Below are positions 7,741-16,449 of a DNA stretch of 20,941 bases, piece by piece. The translations under genes were made by a program, and so were the position numbers. The notes below the pieces were generated by a model. The model did no database searches and had not been told where the DNA came from. It was given only the letters and a program-made list of their open reading frames with translations. Numbering within the stretch: the stretch's first letter is position 1; the number at the start of each line of letters is the position of its first letter. Location: positions 1 through 20,941 of the forward strand of contig JASJEI010000317.1 in NCBI GenBank assembly GCA_030064795.1, read 5' to 3'. This DNA comes from Pleurocapsa sp. MO_226.B13. GTDB taxonomy: Bacteria; Cyanobacteriota; Cyanobacteriia; Cyanobacteriales; Xenococcaceae.

Positions 7741-8333
7741 GGTTTTGACGGACACATGAATACATACATAATTAAATTGCCCAGATTAATTCCAAGTGCG
7801 ATCGCTCTTACCTAAAAAACGACCAAATACAGAAAATGCGATCGCTAGTTTAGTTGAGTAAAATAATGATGTTTTCCTACGCTGTAAAGTGACTGTTCGC
7901 TGCTAACTGTTTGCTGTTTGTGAATAGATTAGAATGTCAATTACAAACGAATAGTAGTTCGACTTATAGTTAAGAAAAAGTTATCTACTGCTACTTTTCT
8001 TTTAACCAAACAACGACCCGCTCATGAATTAGTCAAGTTTCTTGAAATAATCAAATGCAAGTTACATTGAGAAAGTTTGAGCTTTATTTCGGTTGGCGAA
8101 TAAACGTAAGCCTAAAATTGATTAATAACAATTAATCAATTTTTATATTTTTAGCGTAGATATCGATGCTTTTTTCCTTAATTAAAACTAGCTGTCTGCG
8201 CCTTAATAATATCCTCGACCGTCTTTAAATTATTGATTACCAATTCTTAATGCGATCGTGAAAATCTAAATAACGGGAACAATTCGTAATTCCCTAATTT
8301 AGAAGATTTATTTTACTCGTAAAGAATTACATT
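7741..8333. other. Spacer upstream of the GDPD/phytase-like gene
   Basis: About 590 bases without a credible gene. It contains three HIP1 or HIP1-like sites (near 7798, 7838 and 8251), a perfect 13-bp inverted repeat (8114-8143), and AT-rich DNA before the ATG at 8334. The promoter of the GDPD gene should be here. CTTAA-containing octamers (8177, 8202, 8246) recall half-sites of the cyanobacterial Pho box but lack its 11-bp periodicity. Confidence 0.5.
8114..8143. promoter_or_regulatory. Perfect 13-bp inverted repeat with 4-base centre
   Basis: AAAATTGATTAAT (8114-8126) and ATTAATCAATTTT (8131-8143) are exact complements around AACA. It lies 190 bases before the ATG of the GDPD protein. It could be a dimeric-regulator operator; the AT-rich stem followed by T-rich DNA makes a weak terminator less likely. 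Confidence 0.4.
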
Positions 8334-11282
8334 ATGACTAATCAACTAGCTGGTTTTGCTTCGTTACCAGCAGATACTTTTGCTGAAGGGCCTCAATCTG
8401 GGGCTAATGACGGCGAAGGTAATCCCATTGAGGCCAATGGACGTACAGGCCCATTTGACGGACAACCCGTACAGGGTTTTAGCGGGGTACAGTTTACTCC
8501 AGACAATACAGGGGCGTTTTGGTTTTTATCTGATAATGGCTTTGGCGCGCAAGACAATAGTACCGATTATTTATTACGCATCTATCAAGTAGATCCTAAC
8601 TTTGCGGGAACAGAAGACGGTGATGGCAGTGTCGCCATCGAAACTTTTATTCAGCTTTCCGACCCCGATAATTTAATTGATTTTGATATTGTTAACGAAG
8701 CTAGTGAAGAACGTCTGCTGACAGGGGGAGACTTTGATATTGAGTCCTTTGTCATCGACGACAATGGCGATATTTGGGTGGGAGAAGAATTCGGGCCCTA
8801 TTTATTGCACTTCAACTCCGATGGTGAGTTACTCGAAGCTCCTATTCCTACTCCTAATGTTACCAATTTAAATACCCTTAACGGTCAAGATCCTTTAGTT
8901 ATCGGTCATCGCGGTGCTAGCGGTATCTTACCAGAGCATACCCTAGAAGCATACGCTACGGCGATCGCTCAAGGGGCGGACTTTATCGAACCAGACTTGG
9001 TTTCTACCAAAGACGGGGTATTAATTGCCCGTCACGAACCCACATTGGCGCAGGTACAACTCGATGAAGACGGTAACATTCTCTTCGATGACGATGGCAA
9101 TCCACTTCTTAGCACTGGCACTGCCAATACTACCAATGTCTCAGAATTACCTCAATTTGCCGATCGCCTGACCGTAAAAGATCTCGATGGCACTTTGGTA
9201 GGTGGCTGGTTTGCCGAAGATTTTACTTTAGAAGAAATTAAACAATTAAGAGCGGTACAGTCGCGAGACTATCGATCTCAAGAATTTAATGGTGCTTTTG
9301 AAATTCCTACTTTCCAAGAAGTCATCGAACTAGTCCAAGAAACCGAAGCGGAGACAGGGGTTCAGGTTGGTATCTATCCCGAAACCAAACATCCTACTTT
9401 CTCCGATCTCCAAGGCGTATCTTTAGAAGAGCCTCTAATCGAGACGCTACAGGAAACGGGATTTACCGATCCAGATAGAATTTTTATTCAATCCTTTGAG
9501 TTCCAAAATCTGATCGAACTGCAAGGAATGCTGGATGCTGAAGGCTTGGGCGATATTCCTTTAGTGCAACTTTATGGCAACACCACAGAGAGTGCCAGTC
9601 CCGATGAAGGCTTTTCCGTACCCTACGACATTCGTTACAACCTCGAACAGGGTAACGATCTGGCTGCAATTTACGGTCAAGATTTTGTCGATGCTGTAGA
9701 AAACGGTTTATCGGAAAACACCACCTACCGCGATTTAGATAGTGCCGAATTTCTGCAAATTATCAGCGATAAATATGCCGAGGGTGCTGGCCCTTGGAAA
9801 AACAATATTTTACTGCGCGAAGACCTAGAAGAACCAGTAGACGGTGACGGTGACGGCGAAGCCGAAATTACTACTCAGTTGACGGGAGAAGTAACTTCTT
9901 TTGTCGATGATGCCCACGCTGCTGGTTTACAGGTACATCCCTATACCCACCGCAACGAAGAACGTTTCTTAACTTTAGATGCAGAGGGCAATCCTCAAAC
10001 CCCAGAAGCAGAGATCGAACAATACATTCAAGTAGGCTTTGATGGTTTCTTTACCGACTTCCCTGGTACGGTCGTAGCGGTAGTAGATTCGATTACTGGC
10101 GAGTTTGTCCAGTCGCCCCAAAATCCCGATTTAGGCGATGATTTAGCCAATCTATCTGGATCTCGCGGATATGAAGGGATGGCGTTTAGTCCAGATCGTT
10201 CGACTCTCTATCCTCTGTTAGAAGGCGTGGTCGATGGCGACCCTGAAAATGCCCTACGCATCTATGAATTTGATGTCGAATCCTCTTCTTTCAATGGTTT
10301 AGTTGGTTACTATCCCACTACTGACGGCAATCCTATCGGTGACTTTACTCCGATCAACGATACCGAGTTTTTAGTTATCGAACGAGATGGTAATCAAGGG
10401 GAAGAAGCCGAATTCAAAAAAGTCTTCAAAATCGATCTTTCCCAGATTGATGAGAACGGTTTTGTCGCTAAGGAAGAAGTCGTTGACTTGTTAAACATCG
10501 AAGATCCTGACGATCTTAACGGCGATGGCGAGACTACTTACACAATGCCCTTTGTGACGATCGAAGATATTGTGGTAATTGATGAAGACACGATCTTAGT
10601 TGCTAACGATAACAACTATCCGTTCTCGATGGGCAGAGAAGGCGATATCGATAACAACGAAATGGTGTTAATCGATCTAGAAGAACCTCTAGACCTCGAT
10701 CCTAGCCTTGGTGGAACTGCTATTATTTCCGAAGCTACTGAAAATCCTGACGATGGAAATTCAGATGACATGGGTGAAAATACTCCCACTTCTGTTTTCG
10801 GTACGACCGAAGACGATATCTTAGAAGCAGGTATAGACTTCGATCTTAGCAACAACTCTATCTTTGCTAGTGAAGGTGACGATCTCATCGATCTTTCTGC
10901 TAGTGAAGGGGACAACCTCATCTATGGTGGTAGCGGTGAAGATGTTTTTCTCTTAGGTCAAGGCGATCGCATTTTTGCCGATGATGACGACGATCGCATT
11001 TTTGCCCTGAGTGGTGGTGATAACAGCATTAACGGTAATTTGGGTGCAGATCAATTTTGGATTGCCAATGGTGAATATCCCGAATCTACTAACACGATTA
11101 ATGACTTTACCAGTGGTGAAGATGTTATCGGTATTTCTGGCTTGGGTGTTGGTTACAGCGATCTCGATATTACTCAAACTGATGCTGGAGCATTGATTTC
11201 AGTTAATGGTAATGATTTAGCTATTGTCGGTAATACTCCTGCTGACTTTCTGGCTAATGAAGACCACTTTGCTTTTGCTTAA
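8334..11282 (+). CDS. Secreted glycerophosphodiester phosphodiesterase nested in a phytase-like module, RTX-type C-terminus
   Basis: A 982-residue acidic protein. Residues 1-185 and about 605-800 look like the two halves of one phytase-like (esterase-like) propeller (DIESFVIDDNGDIWVGEEFG; SRGYEGMAFSPD; EFLVIERDGN). Between them, at about 188-585, is a GDPD domain of the large GlpQ-like class: HRGAS (His192, Arg193), PEHT (Glu201), EPD (Glu219, Asp221), His234 and YPETKHP (Glu350) supply the expected catalytic and metal ligands. GDPD enzymes cleave glycerophosphodiesters to glycerol 3-phosphate and an alcohol. Residues from about 820 are calcium-binding, RTX-like, and the last 106 match the end of the 1769-residue protein at 87 positions. 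There is no N-terminal signal peptide, so type I secretion is likely. A terminator follows at 11304. The spliced domain order is read directly; substrate and role in phosphorus supply are inferred. Confidence 0.87.
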   Translation: MTNQLAGFASLPADTFAEGPQSGANDGEGNPIEANGRTGPFDGQPVQGFSGVQFTPDNTGAFWFLSDNGFGAQDNSTDYLLRIYQVDPNFAGTEDGDGSVAIETFIQLSDPDNLIDFDIVNEASEERLLTGGDFDIESFVIDDNGDIWVGEEFGPYLLHFNSDGELLEAPIPTPNVTNLNTLNGQDPLVIGHRGASGILPEHTLEAYATAIAQGADFIEPDLVSTKDGVLIARHEPTLAQVQLDEDGNILFDDDGNPLLSTGTANTTNVSELPQFADRLTVKDLDGTLVGGWFAEDFTLEEIKQLRAVQSRDYRSQEFNGAFEIPTFQEVIELVQETEAETGVQVGIYPETKHPTFSDLQGVSLEEPLIETLQETGFTDPDRIFIQSFEFQNLIELQGMLDAEGLGDIPLVQLYGNTTESASPDEGFSVPYDIRYNLEQGNDLAAIYGQDFVDAVENGLSENTTYRDLDSAEFLQIISDKYAEGAGPWKNNILLREDLEEPVDGDGDGEAEITTQLTGEVTSFVDDAHAAGLQVHPYTHRNEERFLTLDAEGNPQTPEAEIEQYIQVGFDGFFTDFPGTVVAVVDSITGEFVQSPQNPDLGDDLANLSGSRGYEGMAFSPDRSTLYPLLEGVVDGDPENALRIYEFDVESSSFNGLVGYYPTTDGNPIGDFTPINDTEFLVIERDGNQGEEAEFKKVFKIDLSQIDENGFVAKEEVVDLLNIEDPDDLNGDGETTYTMPFVTIEDIVVIDEDTILVANDNNYPFSMGREGDIDNNEMVLIDLEEPLDLDPSLGGTAIISEATENPDDGNSDDMGENTPTSVFGTTEDDILEAGIDFDLSNNSIFASEGDDLIDLSASEGDNLIYGGSGEDVFLLGQGDRIFADDDDDRIFALSGGDNSINGNLGADQFWIANGEYPESTNTINDFTSGEDVIGISGLGVGYSDLDITQTDAGALISVNGNDLAIVGNTPADFLANEDHFAFA

Positions 11283-11303
11283 TTTGCAGATTGATTAATT
11301 CTT

Positions 11304-11340
11304 AAGGCGATCGCTTTTTTGATAAGGCGATCGCTTTTTT
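11304..11340 (+). terminator. Terminator made of two tandem HIP1 units
   Basis: The 17-base unit AAGGCGATCGCTTTTTT occurs at 11304-11320 and again at 11324-11340. GCGATCGC of the first copy (11307-11314) can pair with that of the second (11327-11334), followed by six T. It begins 22 bases after the TAA stop of the GDPD gene. Confidence 0.65.
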
Positions 11341-11346
11341 ATCTGA

Positions 11347-11418
11347 TTCTCTCCTACTTCTCCATCTCCCTCATCTCCCTATACTTCCTATATATCCTCA
11401 TTTCTCCACTCTATACTT
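11347..11418 (+). repeat. Pyrimidine-rich low-complexity tract
   Basis: About 70 bases consist almost wholly of C and T in short units such as CTCC, ATCTCCC and CTTCC. Similar tracts occur between cyanobacterial genes. No coding or hairpin potential is seen. Confidence 0.6.
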
Positions 11419-11539
11419 TATTCATCCGTAAAATTATTGAGTCATGCGATCGCCAAATCCCAGAAAATAACTAAAAACACGGTTGTAAATATCCTGAGAT
11501 CTGTAATGAATGTAGAATACTAAATCTCGAACTTCATTC

Positions 11540-14500
11540 ATGGTTGCTACTAATCAGATCGGTACAGAGCCAATATTTCCACTGTTTGGGCTAAACGAAG
11601 AAAATGGTTTTGTCATCAACGGTATCGATCGCTCTGACTATTCAGGCTGGTCTGTAAGCAGCGCGGGGGATATCAATGATGACGGTTTTGACGACCTAAT
11701 TATTGGGGCTCCTAATGCAGGCCCTGACAACGATTATGGTTATAACAACGGTGTAGGCGAGACCTACGTTGTATTTGGTAGCAATGGTGGCTTTGCTAAC
11801 AGTTTAGATTTATCTACCCTGGATGGTCTTAACGGTTTTATCATCAAAGGTCTTGATGCCGATGACCGTTTGGGTAGTTCTGTAAGTAATGCTGGAGATG
11901 TTAACGGTGATGGCATTGACGACCTGATTATTGGTGCATATGGTGCAGGCCCTGACAACGATTATGGTTACAACAACTATGCAGGCGAGACTTACGTTGT
12001 ATTTGGTAGCAGTGGTGGCTTTGCTAACAGTTTAGATTTATCTACCCTAGATGGCGGTAATGGTTTTGTCATCAAAGGTCTTGATGAAAATGATGGCTTG
12101 GGCAGTTCTGTAAGTAGTGCTGGAGATGTTAACGGTGATGGCATTGACGACCTGATTATTGGGGCTCCTAACGCTGACCCCAATGGCGATGAATATGCTG
12201 GGGAAAGCTATGTCCTGTTTGGCAGCAATGCTGAATTTCCTAGCAGTCTGGATTTATCTACCCTAGATGGCGGTAATGGTTTTGTCATCAACAGTGATAT
12301 TTATGACGGTTTGGGGTCGGTTAGTAATGGGGGAGATGTCAATGGTGACGGCTTTGACGACCTAATTATCGGGGCTTCTGGTGCCCAACCCAATGGTAAT
12401 AGTTCTGCTGGAGAAAGCTATGTAATATTTGGTAGTAATAGTGGATTCGCTCCTGTTATCGGGGAGTTAATTGGGGAAAAGCAAAGTTCGACAAACAGAT
12501 TATTTCAGTTAAAAATTAGCGACAATGTGTTTCGCGATCCAGATGGAGACAGCTTAACTTATATTGCCACCCTAGCAGATGGTTCGCCATTACCAAGTTG
12601 GCTAACATTCGATCCTCAGACAGCTACTTTTAGTGGTATACCCCTTAACAGCGATCGAGGAGTTATTGAAATCAAACTTACTGCTACCGACTCCAGCAAT
12701 AAGAGTACCAGCACCAATTTTACCCTTACAGTTACCGATCCTTTCTTTCCTGCGGTTATCGAACTACAACAATATCTCAATGGAGGTAATGGTTTTGTTA
12801 TTAATGGTATCGATCCTCATGACTACTCAGGTGATTCTGTAAGCAGTGCTGGAGATATCAACGGTGACGGCTTTGACGACTTGATTATCGGGGCTCCTGG
12901 TGCAGACTCCAGTGGCAATAGTTATGATGCTGGAAAAAGCTACAGTGTCGGGGAAAGCTATGTCGTGTTTGGCAGCAGTGATGAATTTGATAGCAGTTTA
13001 GATTTATCTACTCTTGATGGCACTAATGGTTTTGTCATTAACGGTATCGATCGTTTTGACAACTCAGGCGATTCTGTAAGCAGTGCTGGAGATATCAACG
13101 GAGATGGCTTTGATGACCTGGTTATCGGTGCACGGCGTACTCTCCCCAACGGTAATAAAACGAATGCGGAAAGCTATGTCGTGTTTGGCAGCAGTGATGA
13201 ATTTGATAGCAGTTTAGATTTATCTACTCTTGATGGCACTAATGGTTTTAAACTCAACGCTCTTGATGTCGGTAACGTTGTAAGCAGTATTTCTGTAGAC
13301 AGTGCTGGGGATATTAATGGGGACGGCTTCGACGACCTTGTTATCGGTACAACAGGTTTCGATCGATATGATTCTTTTTACGGTTATACTTATTATTCTT
13401 CATGGAAGCAACGAACCTATGTTGTATTCGGTAAAACTGAAAGTTTTGACTCGGAGTTAGATTTATCGACTCTCGATGGACGTAATGGTTTTGTCATCAA
13501 CGGGACTGATGAGGATGACTACTCAGGCTGGTCTGTAAGCAGTGCTGGAGATATTAACGGTGACGGTCTTGACGATCTAGTTATTGGAGCTCCTGATGCT
13601 AGTCCTGACAACAATCATGATGCCAGTAACGGTGCAGGTGAAACCTACGTAGTGTTTGGTAGTAGTAATGAATTTAATAGCAGTTTGGATTTATCGACTC
13701 TCGATGGCAGTAATGGTTTTGTCATCAACGGTATCGATACTTATGACAAGTCAGGTATTTCTGTAAGCAGTGCTGGAGATATTAATGGGGATGGCTTTGG
13801 CGACCTTGTTATCGGTGCATGGCGTGCTGACCCCAATGGCAATTCGTCTGCCGGGGAAAGCTATGTAGTGTTTGGCAGTAGTGATGAATTTGCTAGCAGT
13901 CTGGATTTATCTACTCTCGATGGTCGTAATGGTTTCGTAATTAATGGTATTGATGCTTTTGACTTATCAGGCCATTCTGTAAGTAGTGCCAGGGATGTCA
14001 ACGGCGACGGCATTGATGACCTGATTATTGGCGCTCCTCATGCTGACCTCAATGGCAAGAGTTATGGCAGTTATGCTGGAGAAAGCTATGTGGTGTTTGG
14101 CAGCAGTGATGAATTTGATAGCAGTTTGGACTTGTCCGCCCTTAATGGCAGTAATGGTTTTGTCGTTAATGCTATCGATCCTTATGACCTCTTAGGAGAT
14201 TCTGTAAGCAGTGCTGGAGATGTCAACGGTGACGGCATTGACGATCTGATTATTGGGGCTCCTGCTAATAACCCTAATGGTAATACAGAGGCAACTGGAA
14301 AAAGCTATGTAATATATGGTATTGCCGACTCCAATAGTATCACCGACCCTAACCCTGCTGCTGACAATAACCTCTCTGGTACTGCTGAAGCAGATCGCAT
14401 CGAAAGCGGTGCGGGTAGGGATCTTGCCACTGGTGGTGACGGTAATGACACTATAGATGGAGATACTGGTGAAGATCGCCTGTTTGGCGATCGCGGTGCC

Positions 14501-15286
14501 GATCTTCTCGATGGCGGTGCTAGTAACGACTTTCTTCAAGGCGGGGATAATGGCGATCGCCTTTTGGGTGGTGATGGCGATGATACCTTATTTGGCAATG
14601 CTGGTAACGATACTCTGGCAGGTAATGCTGACAACGATCTGCTCTTTGCTGGTGCGGGTAAAGATTCCCTCAATGGCGGTACGGGCAACGATTCGCTTTT
14701 TGGTTCTGATGGCAATGACACTATAAATGGGGATACTGGTGACGACCGTCTGTTTGGCGATCGCGGTGCCGATCTTCTCGATGGTGGTGCTAGTAGTGAC
14801 TTTCTTCAAGCTGGGGACAGTAGCGATCGCCTTTTGGGTGGTGATGGCGATGATACCCTGATTGGCGGTAACGGTAGCGACCTACTCAAAGGTAATAACA
14901 ATAACGATCTCTTGATTGGTATCGATCCTAATGATTCAGACTCCAACTTTGGTGCTGGCGAACTAGATACTTTGACTGGTGGAGCGGGTAATGATACTTT
15001 CGTTCTAGCAAATAAAAACCACATCTTTTACGATGATGGTGACAATTCTACGGCGGGAGAAGCAGATTTTGCCCTAATTACTGGTTTTAATTCTAATCAA
15101 GATAAAATTCAACTTCAGGGTTCGGCAGATTTGTATAGCTTGGACTTCTTTACCAATAGTGCAGGAAAGATTGATGCCAAACTGATCTACAATCCTGGTG
15201 TTTCTGTTATGGAAGAGACTATTGCAGTATTAGAGGATGTCGATCCTAATCTCAGTATCGACGATTCTATTTTTATCTTTATCTAA
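11540..15286 (+). CDS. FG-GAP (integrin-alpha-like) repeat protein with Ig-like domain and RTX repeats
   Basis: A 1248-residue protein, probably a secreted or surface calcium-binding adhesin or matrix protein. I count 11 FG-GAP repeats, each built on S.SVSSAGDINGDGFDDLIIGAP and GESYVVFGS, with DxNGDGxDD calcium loops. Four lie at about 30-303, then a dystroglycan/cadherin-like Ig domain at about 304-402 (DPDGDSLTYIA, PSWLTFDPQT, ATDSSNKS), then seven at about 410-940; seven is the blade number of an integrin propeller. From about 945 come hemolysin-type nonapeptides (GGDGNDTI, GGDGDDTL), and the end (ALITGFNSNQDKIQLQG) resembles secretion ends of other cyanobacterial RTX proteins but not the cassette of the two phosphoesterases. 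No signal peptide; no ribosome site. No catalytic domain is visible. The next gene starts 36 bases later. Confidence 0.88.
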   Translation: MVATNQIGTEPIFPLFGLNEENGFVINGIDRSDYSGWSVSSAGDINDDGFDDLIIGAPNAGPDNDYGYNNGVGETYVVFGSNGGFANSLDLSTLDGLNGFIIKGLDADDRLGSSVSNAGDVNGDGIDDLIIGAYGAGPDNDYGYNNYAGETYVVFGSSGGFANSLDLSTLDGGNGFVIKGLDENDGLGSSVSSAGDVNGDGIDDLIIGAPNADPNGDEYAGESYVLFGSNAEFPSSLDLSTLDGGNGFVINSDIYDGLGSVSNGGDVNGDGFDDLIIGASGAQPNGNSSAGESYVIFGSNSGFAPVIGELIGEKQSSTNRLFQLKISDNVFRDPDGDSLTYIATLADGSPLPSWLTFDPQTATFSGIPLNSDRGVIEIKLTATDSSNKSTSTNFTLTVTDPFFPAVIELQQYLNGGNGFVINGIDPHDYSGDSVSSAGDINGDGFDDLIIGAPGADSSGNSYDAGKSYSVGESYVVFGSSDEFDSSLDLSTLDGTNGFVINGIDRFDNSGDSVSSAGDINGDGFDDLVIGARRTLPNGNKTNAESYVVFGSSDEFDSSLDLSTLDGTNGFKLNALDVGNVVSSISVDSAGDINGDGFDDLVIGTTGFDRYDSFYGYTYYSSWKQRTYVVFGKTESFDSELDLSTLDGRNGFVINGTDEDDYSGWSVSSAGDINGDGLDDLVIGAPDASPDNNHDASNGAGETYVVFGSSNEFNSSLDLSTLDGSNGFVINGIDTYDKSGISVSSAGDINGDGFGDLVIGAWRADPNGNSSAGESYVVFGSSDEFASSLDLSTLDGRNGFVINGIDAFDLSGHSVSSARDVNGDGIDDLIIGAPHADLNGKSYGSYAGESYVVFGSSDEFDSSLDLSALNGSNGFVVNAIDPYDLLGDSVSSAGDVNGDGIDDLIIGAPANNPNGNTEATGKSYVIYGIADSNSITDPNPAADNNLSGTAEADRIESGAGRDLATGGDGNDTIDGDTGEDRLFGDRGADLLDGGASNDFLQGGDNGDRLLGGDGDDTLFGNAGNDTLAGNADNDLLFAGAGKDSLNGGTGNDSLFGSDGNDTINGDTGDDRLFGDRGADLLDGGASSDFLQAGDSSDRLLGGDGDDTLIGGNGSDLLKGNNNNDLLIGIDPNDSDSNFGAGELDTLTGGAGNDTFVLANKNHIFYDDGDNSTAGEADFALITGFNSNQDKIQLQGSADLYSLDFFTNSAGKIDAKLIYNPGVSVMEETIAVLEDVDPNLSIDDSIFIFI
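12952..13033 (+). repeat. 82-bp exact direct repeat within FG-GAP region, copy 1
   Basis: Base-for-base identical with 13168-13249; the copies are 216 bases (72 codons, one FG-GAP repeat) apart. Such identity, including silent positions, points to recent unit duplication or gene conversion. Confidence 0.9.
13168..13249 (+). repeat. 82-bp exact direct repeat within FG-GAP region, copy 2
   Basis: Identical with 12952-13033. It joins FG-GAP repeat 6 to repeat 7; the sequences diverge at once after GGTTTT (GTCATT against AAACTC). Confidence 0.9.
14441..14590 (+). repeat. 150-bp repeat within RTX region, copy 1
   Basis: By hand alignment it matches 14711-14860 at about 134 of 150 positions, with a spacing of 270 bases (90 codons). 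It encodes a 50-residue block of RTX units from GNDTIDGDTGEDRLFGDRG to LLGGDGDDTL. Confidence 0.8.
14711..14860 (+). repeat. 150-bp repeat within RTX region, copy 2
   Basis: Second copy of 14441-14590, encoding GNDTINGDTGDDRLFGDRG to LLGGDGDDTL. It shows that the RTX array grew by block duplication rather than one nonapeptide at a time. Confidence 0.8.
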
Positions 15287-15322
15287 AGTTAAAACCAATT
15301 TATTTTTTAGTCATAAGTACTC

Positions 15323-16363
15323 ATGAACCCTACTAATACTGACGATCGCCTAGAAATCATGGGTTCTCGTCAGTTCAATAGCTGGCTGGGAGAACAACAA
15401 ATTAGCCTCGCTTTTACCACCTATCAAGCGGGGAAAATTTTCTTGATTGGTTTACAGCCTGATGGACGTTTATCAATTTTCGAGCGTACTTTTAATCGTA
15501 GTATGGGTTTGTGGGCTACTTCCCAAACTCTGTGGATGAGTTCTCTTTATCAATTGTGGCGGTTGGAAAACAGCTTAAGCGATCGCCAAGTTTATCAAGG
15601 CTACGATCGCCTTTATGTTCCTCAAATCGGATACACCACGGGAGATTTAGATATTCACGATCTGGCGATCGATCGAGAAGGCAAAATTATCTTTGTCAAT
15701 ACTCTATTCAGTTGCTTGGCAACGGTAAGCCAAAAACATAGCTTTATCCCTCTTTGGCAACCTCCTTTTATCAGTAAGCTGGCAGCAGAAGATCGGTGTC
15801 ATCTCAACGGCTTAGCAATGGAAAACGGTCAACCCCGCTACGTAACCGCCGTGGGACAAACCGATGTTGCCGATGGTTGGCGCGATCGTCGCAGAGATGG
15901 CGGCTGTATCATTGATGTCAACAGCAACGAGGTAATTGTTAGCGGTCTTTCTATGCCTCACTCTCCTAGGGTATATCAAAATCGTCTCTGGGTTTTAAAT
16001 TCTGGCACTGGTTATCTGGGAACAGTAGATCTAAACAGCCAGAAATTTGAACCTTTAACTTTTTGTCCTGGCTACCTGCGAGGACTTGCTTTTATTAATA
16101 ACTTTGCCATAGTTGGTCTTTCTCAACCGAGAAATAAAACCTTTTCTGGTTTACCTCTAGATGATAATTTGCTGGCAAAAAATGCTGAAGCTCGTTGTGG
16201 GTTAATGGTAATCGATCTCAATTCAGGGGATATTGTCCATTGGCTACGCATTACAGGTATTATTAAAGAATTATATGATGTAGCCGTTTTGCCTGGAGTA
16301 CGCCGACCTATGGCTCTCGGATTCAAATCCGAAGAAATCTGTCGTACCATTACCATTGGCTAA
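15323..16363 (+). CDS. TIGR03032-like conserved protein of unknown function
   Basis: A 346-residue protein that I match to the TIGR03032 (DUF4915) family by pattern: FNSWLGEQQISLAFTTYQAG near the start, NRSMGLW, LDIHDLAID, CHLNGLAMENGQPRYVTAVG (about 168-187), MPHSPRVYQNRLWVLNSGTG (about 213-232), and LRGLAFINNFAIVGLSQPR. Regularly spaced short strands suggest a beta-propeller. There is no signal peptide or membrane segment. Molecular function of the family is not known to me. It starts 36 bases after the FG-GAP/RTX gene with no terminator between, so the two are probably co-transcribed and may act together, for instance in synthesis or display of a surface layer; that role is inference only. 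Confidence 0.75.
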   Translation: MNPTNTDDRLEIMGSRQFNSWLGEQQISLAFTTYQAGKIFLIGLQPDGRLSIFERTFNRSMGLWATSQTLWMSSLYQLWRLENSLSDRQVYQGYDRLYVPQIGYTTGDLDIHDLAIDREGKIIFVNTLFSCLATVSQKHSFIPLWQPPFISKLAAEDRCHLNGLAMENGQPRYVTAVGQTDVADGWRDRRRDGGCIIDVNSNEVIVSGLSMPHSPRVYQNRLWVLNSGTGYLGTVDLNSQKFEPLTFCPGYLRGLAFINNFAIVGLSQPRNKTFSGLPLDDNLLAKNAEARCGLMVIDLNSGDIVHWLRITGIIKELYDVAVLPGVRRPMALGFKSEEICRTITIG

Positions 16364-16369
16364 TTATTA

Positions 16370-16437
16370 GTAGGTGGGGTGGGCAAATTTCCCAAATCAG
16401 CCAAGATCGCTCGGCAAATTATTTTTGCCCACCTTAC
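16370..16437. repeat. Inverted repeat between convergent genes
   Basis: GGTGGGCAAA (16378-16387) pairs with TTTGCCCACC (16424-16433), and the ends read GTAG...TTAC. It lies between the stops of the TIGR03032-like gene and the amidase gene, so it may end transcription in both directions. The shape also resembles dispersed GTAGG-type repeats of cyanobacteria. Confidence 0.5.
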
Positions 16438-16449
16438 GGTTAGTCTTTC

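Noticed and set aside
8177..8253. Several CTTAA-containing octamers (8177, 8202, 8246) before the GDPD gene as a Pho box
   Set aside because: Spacings of about 25, 21 and 23 bases do not fit the 11-bp periodicity, and the CC part of the consensus is missing in each.
14192..15024. Minus-strand open frames opposite the RTX repeats
   Set aside because: Open only because the repeat DNA is periodic; compositions are low-complexity.
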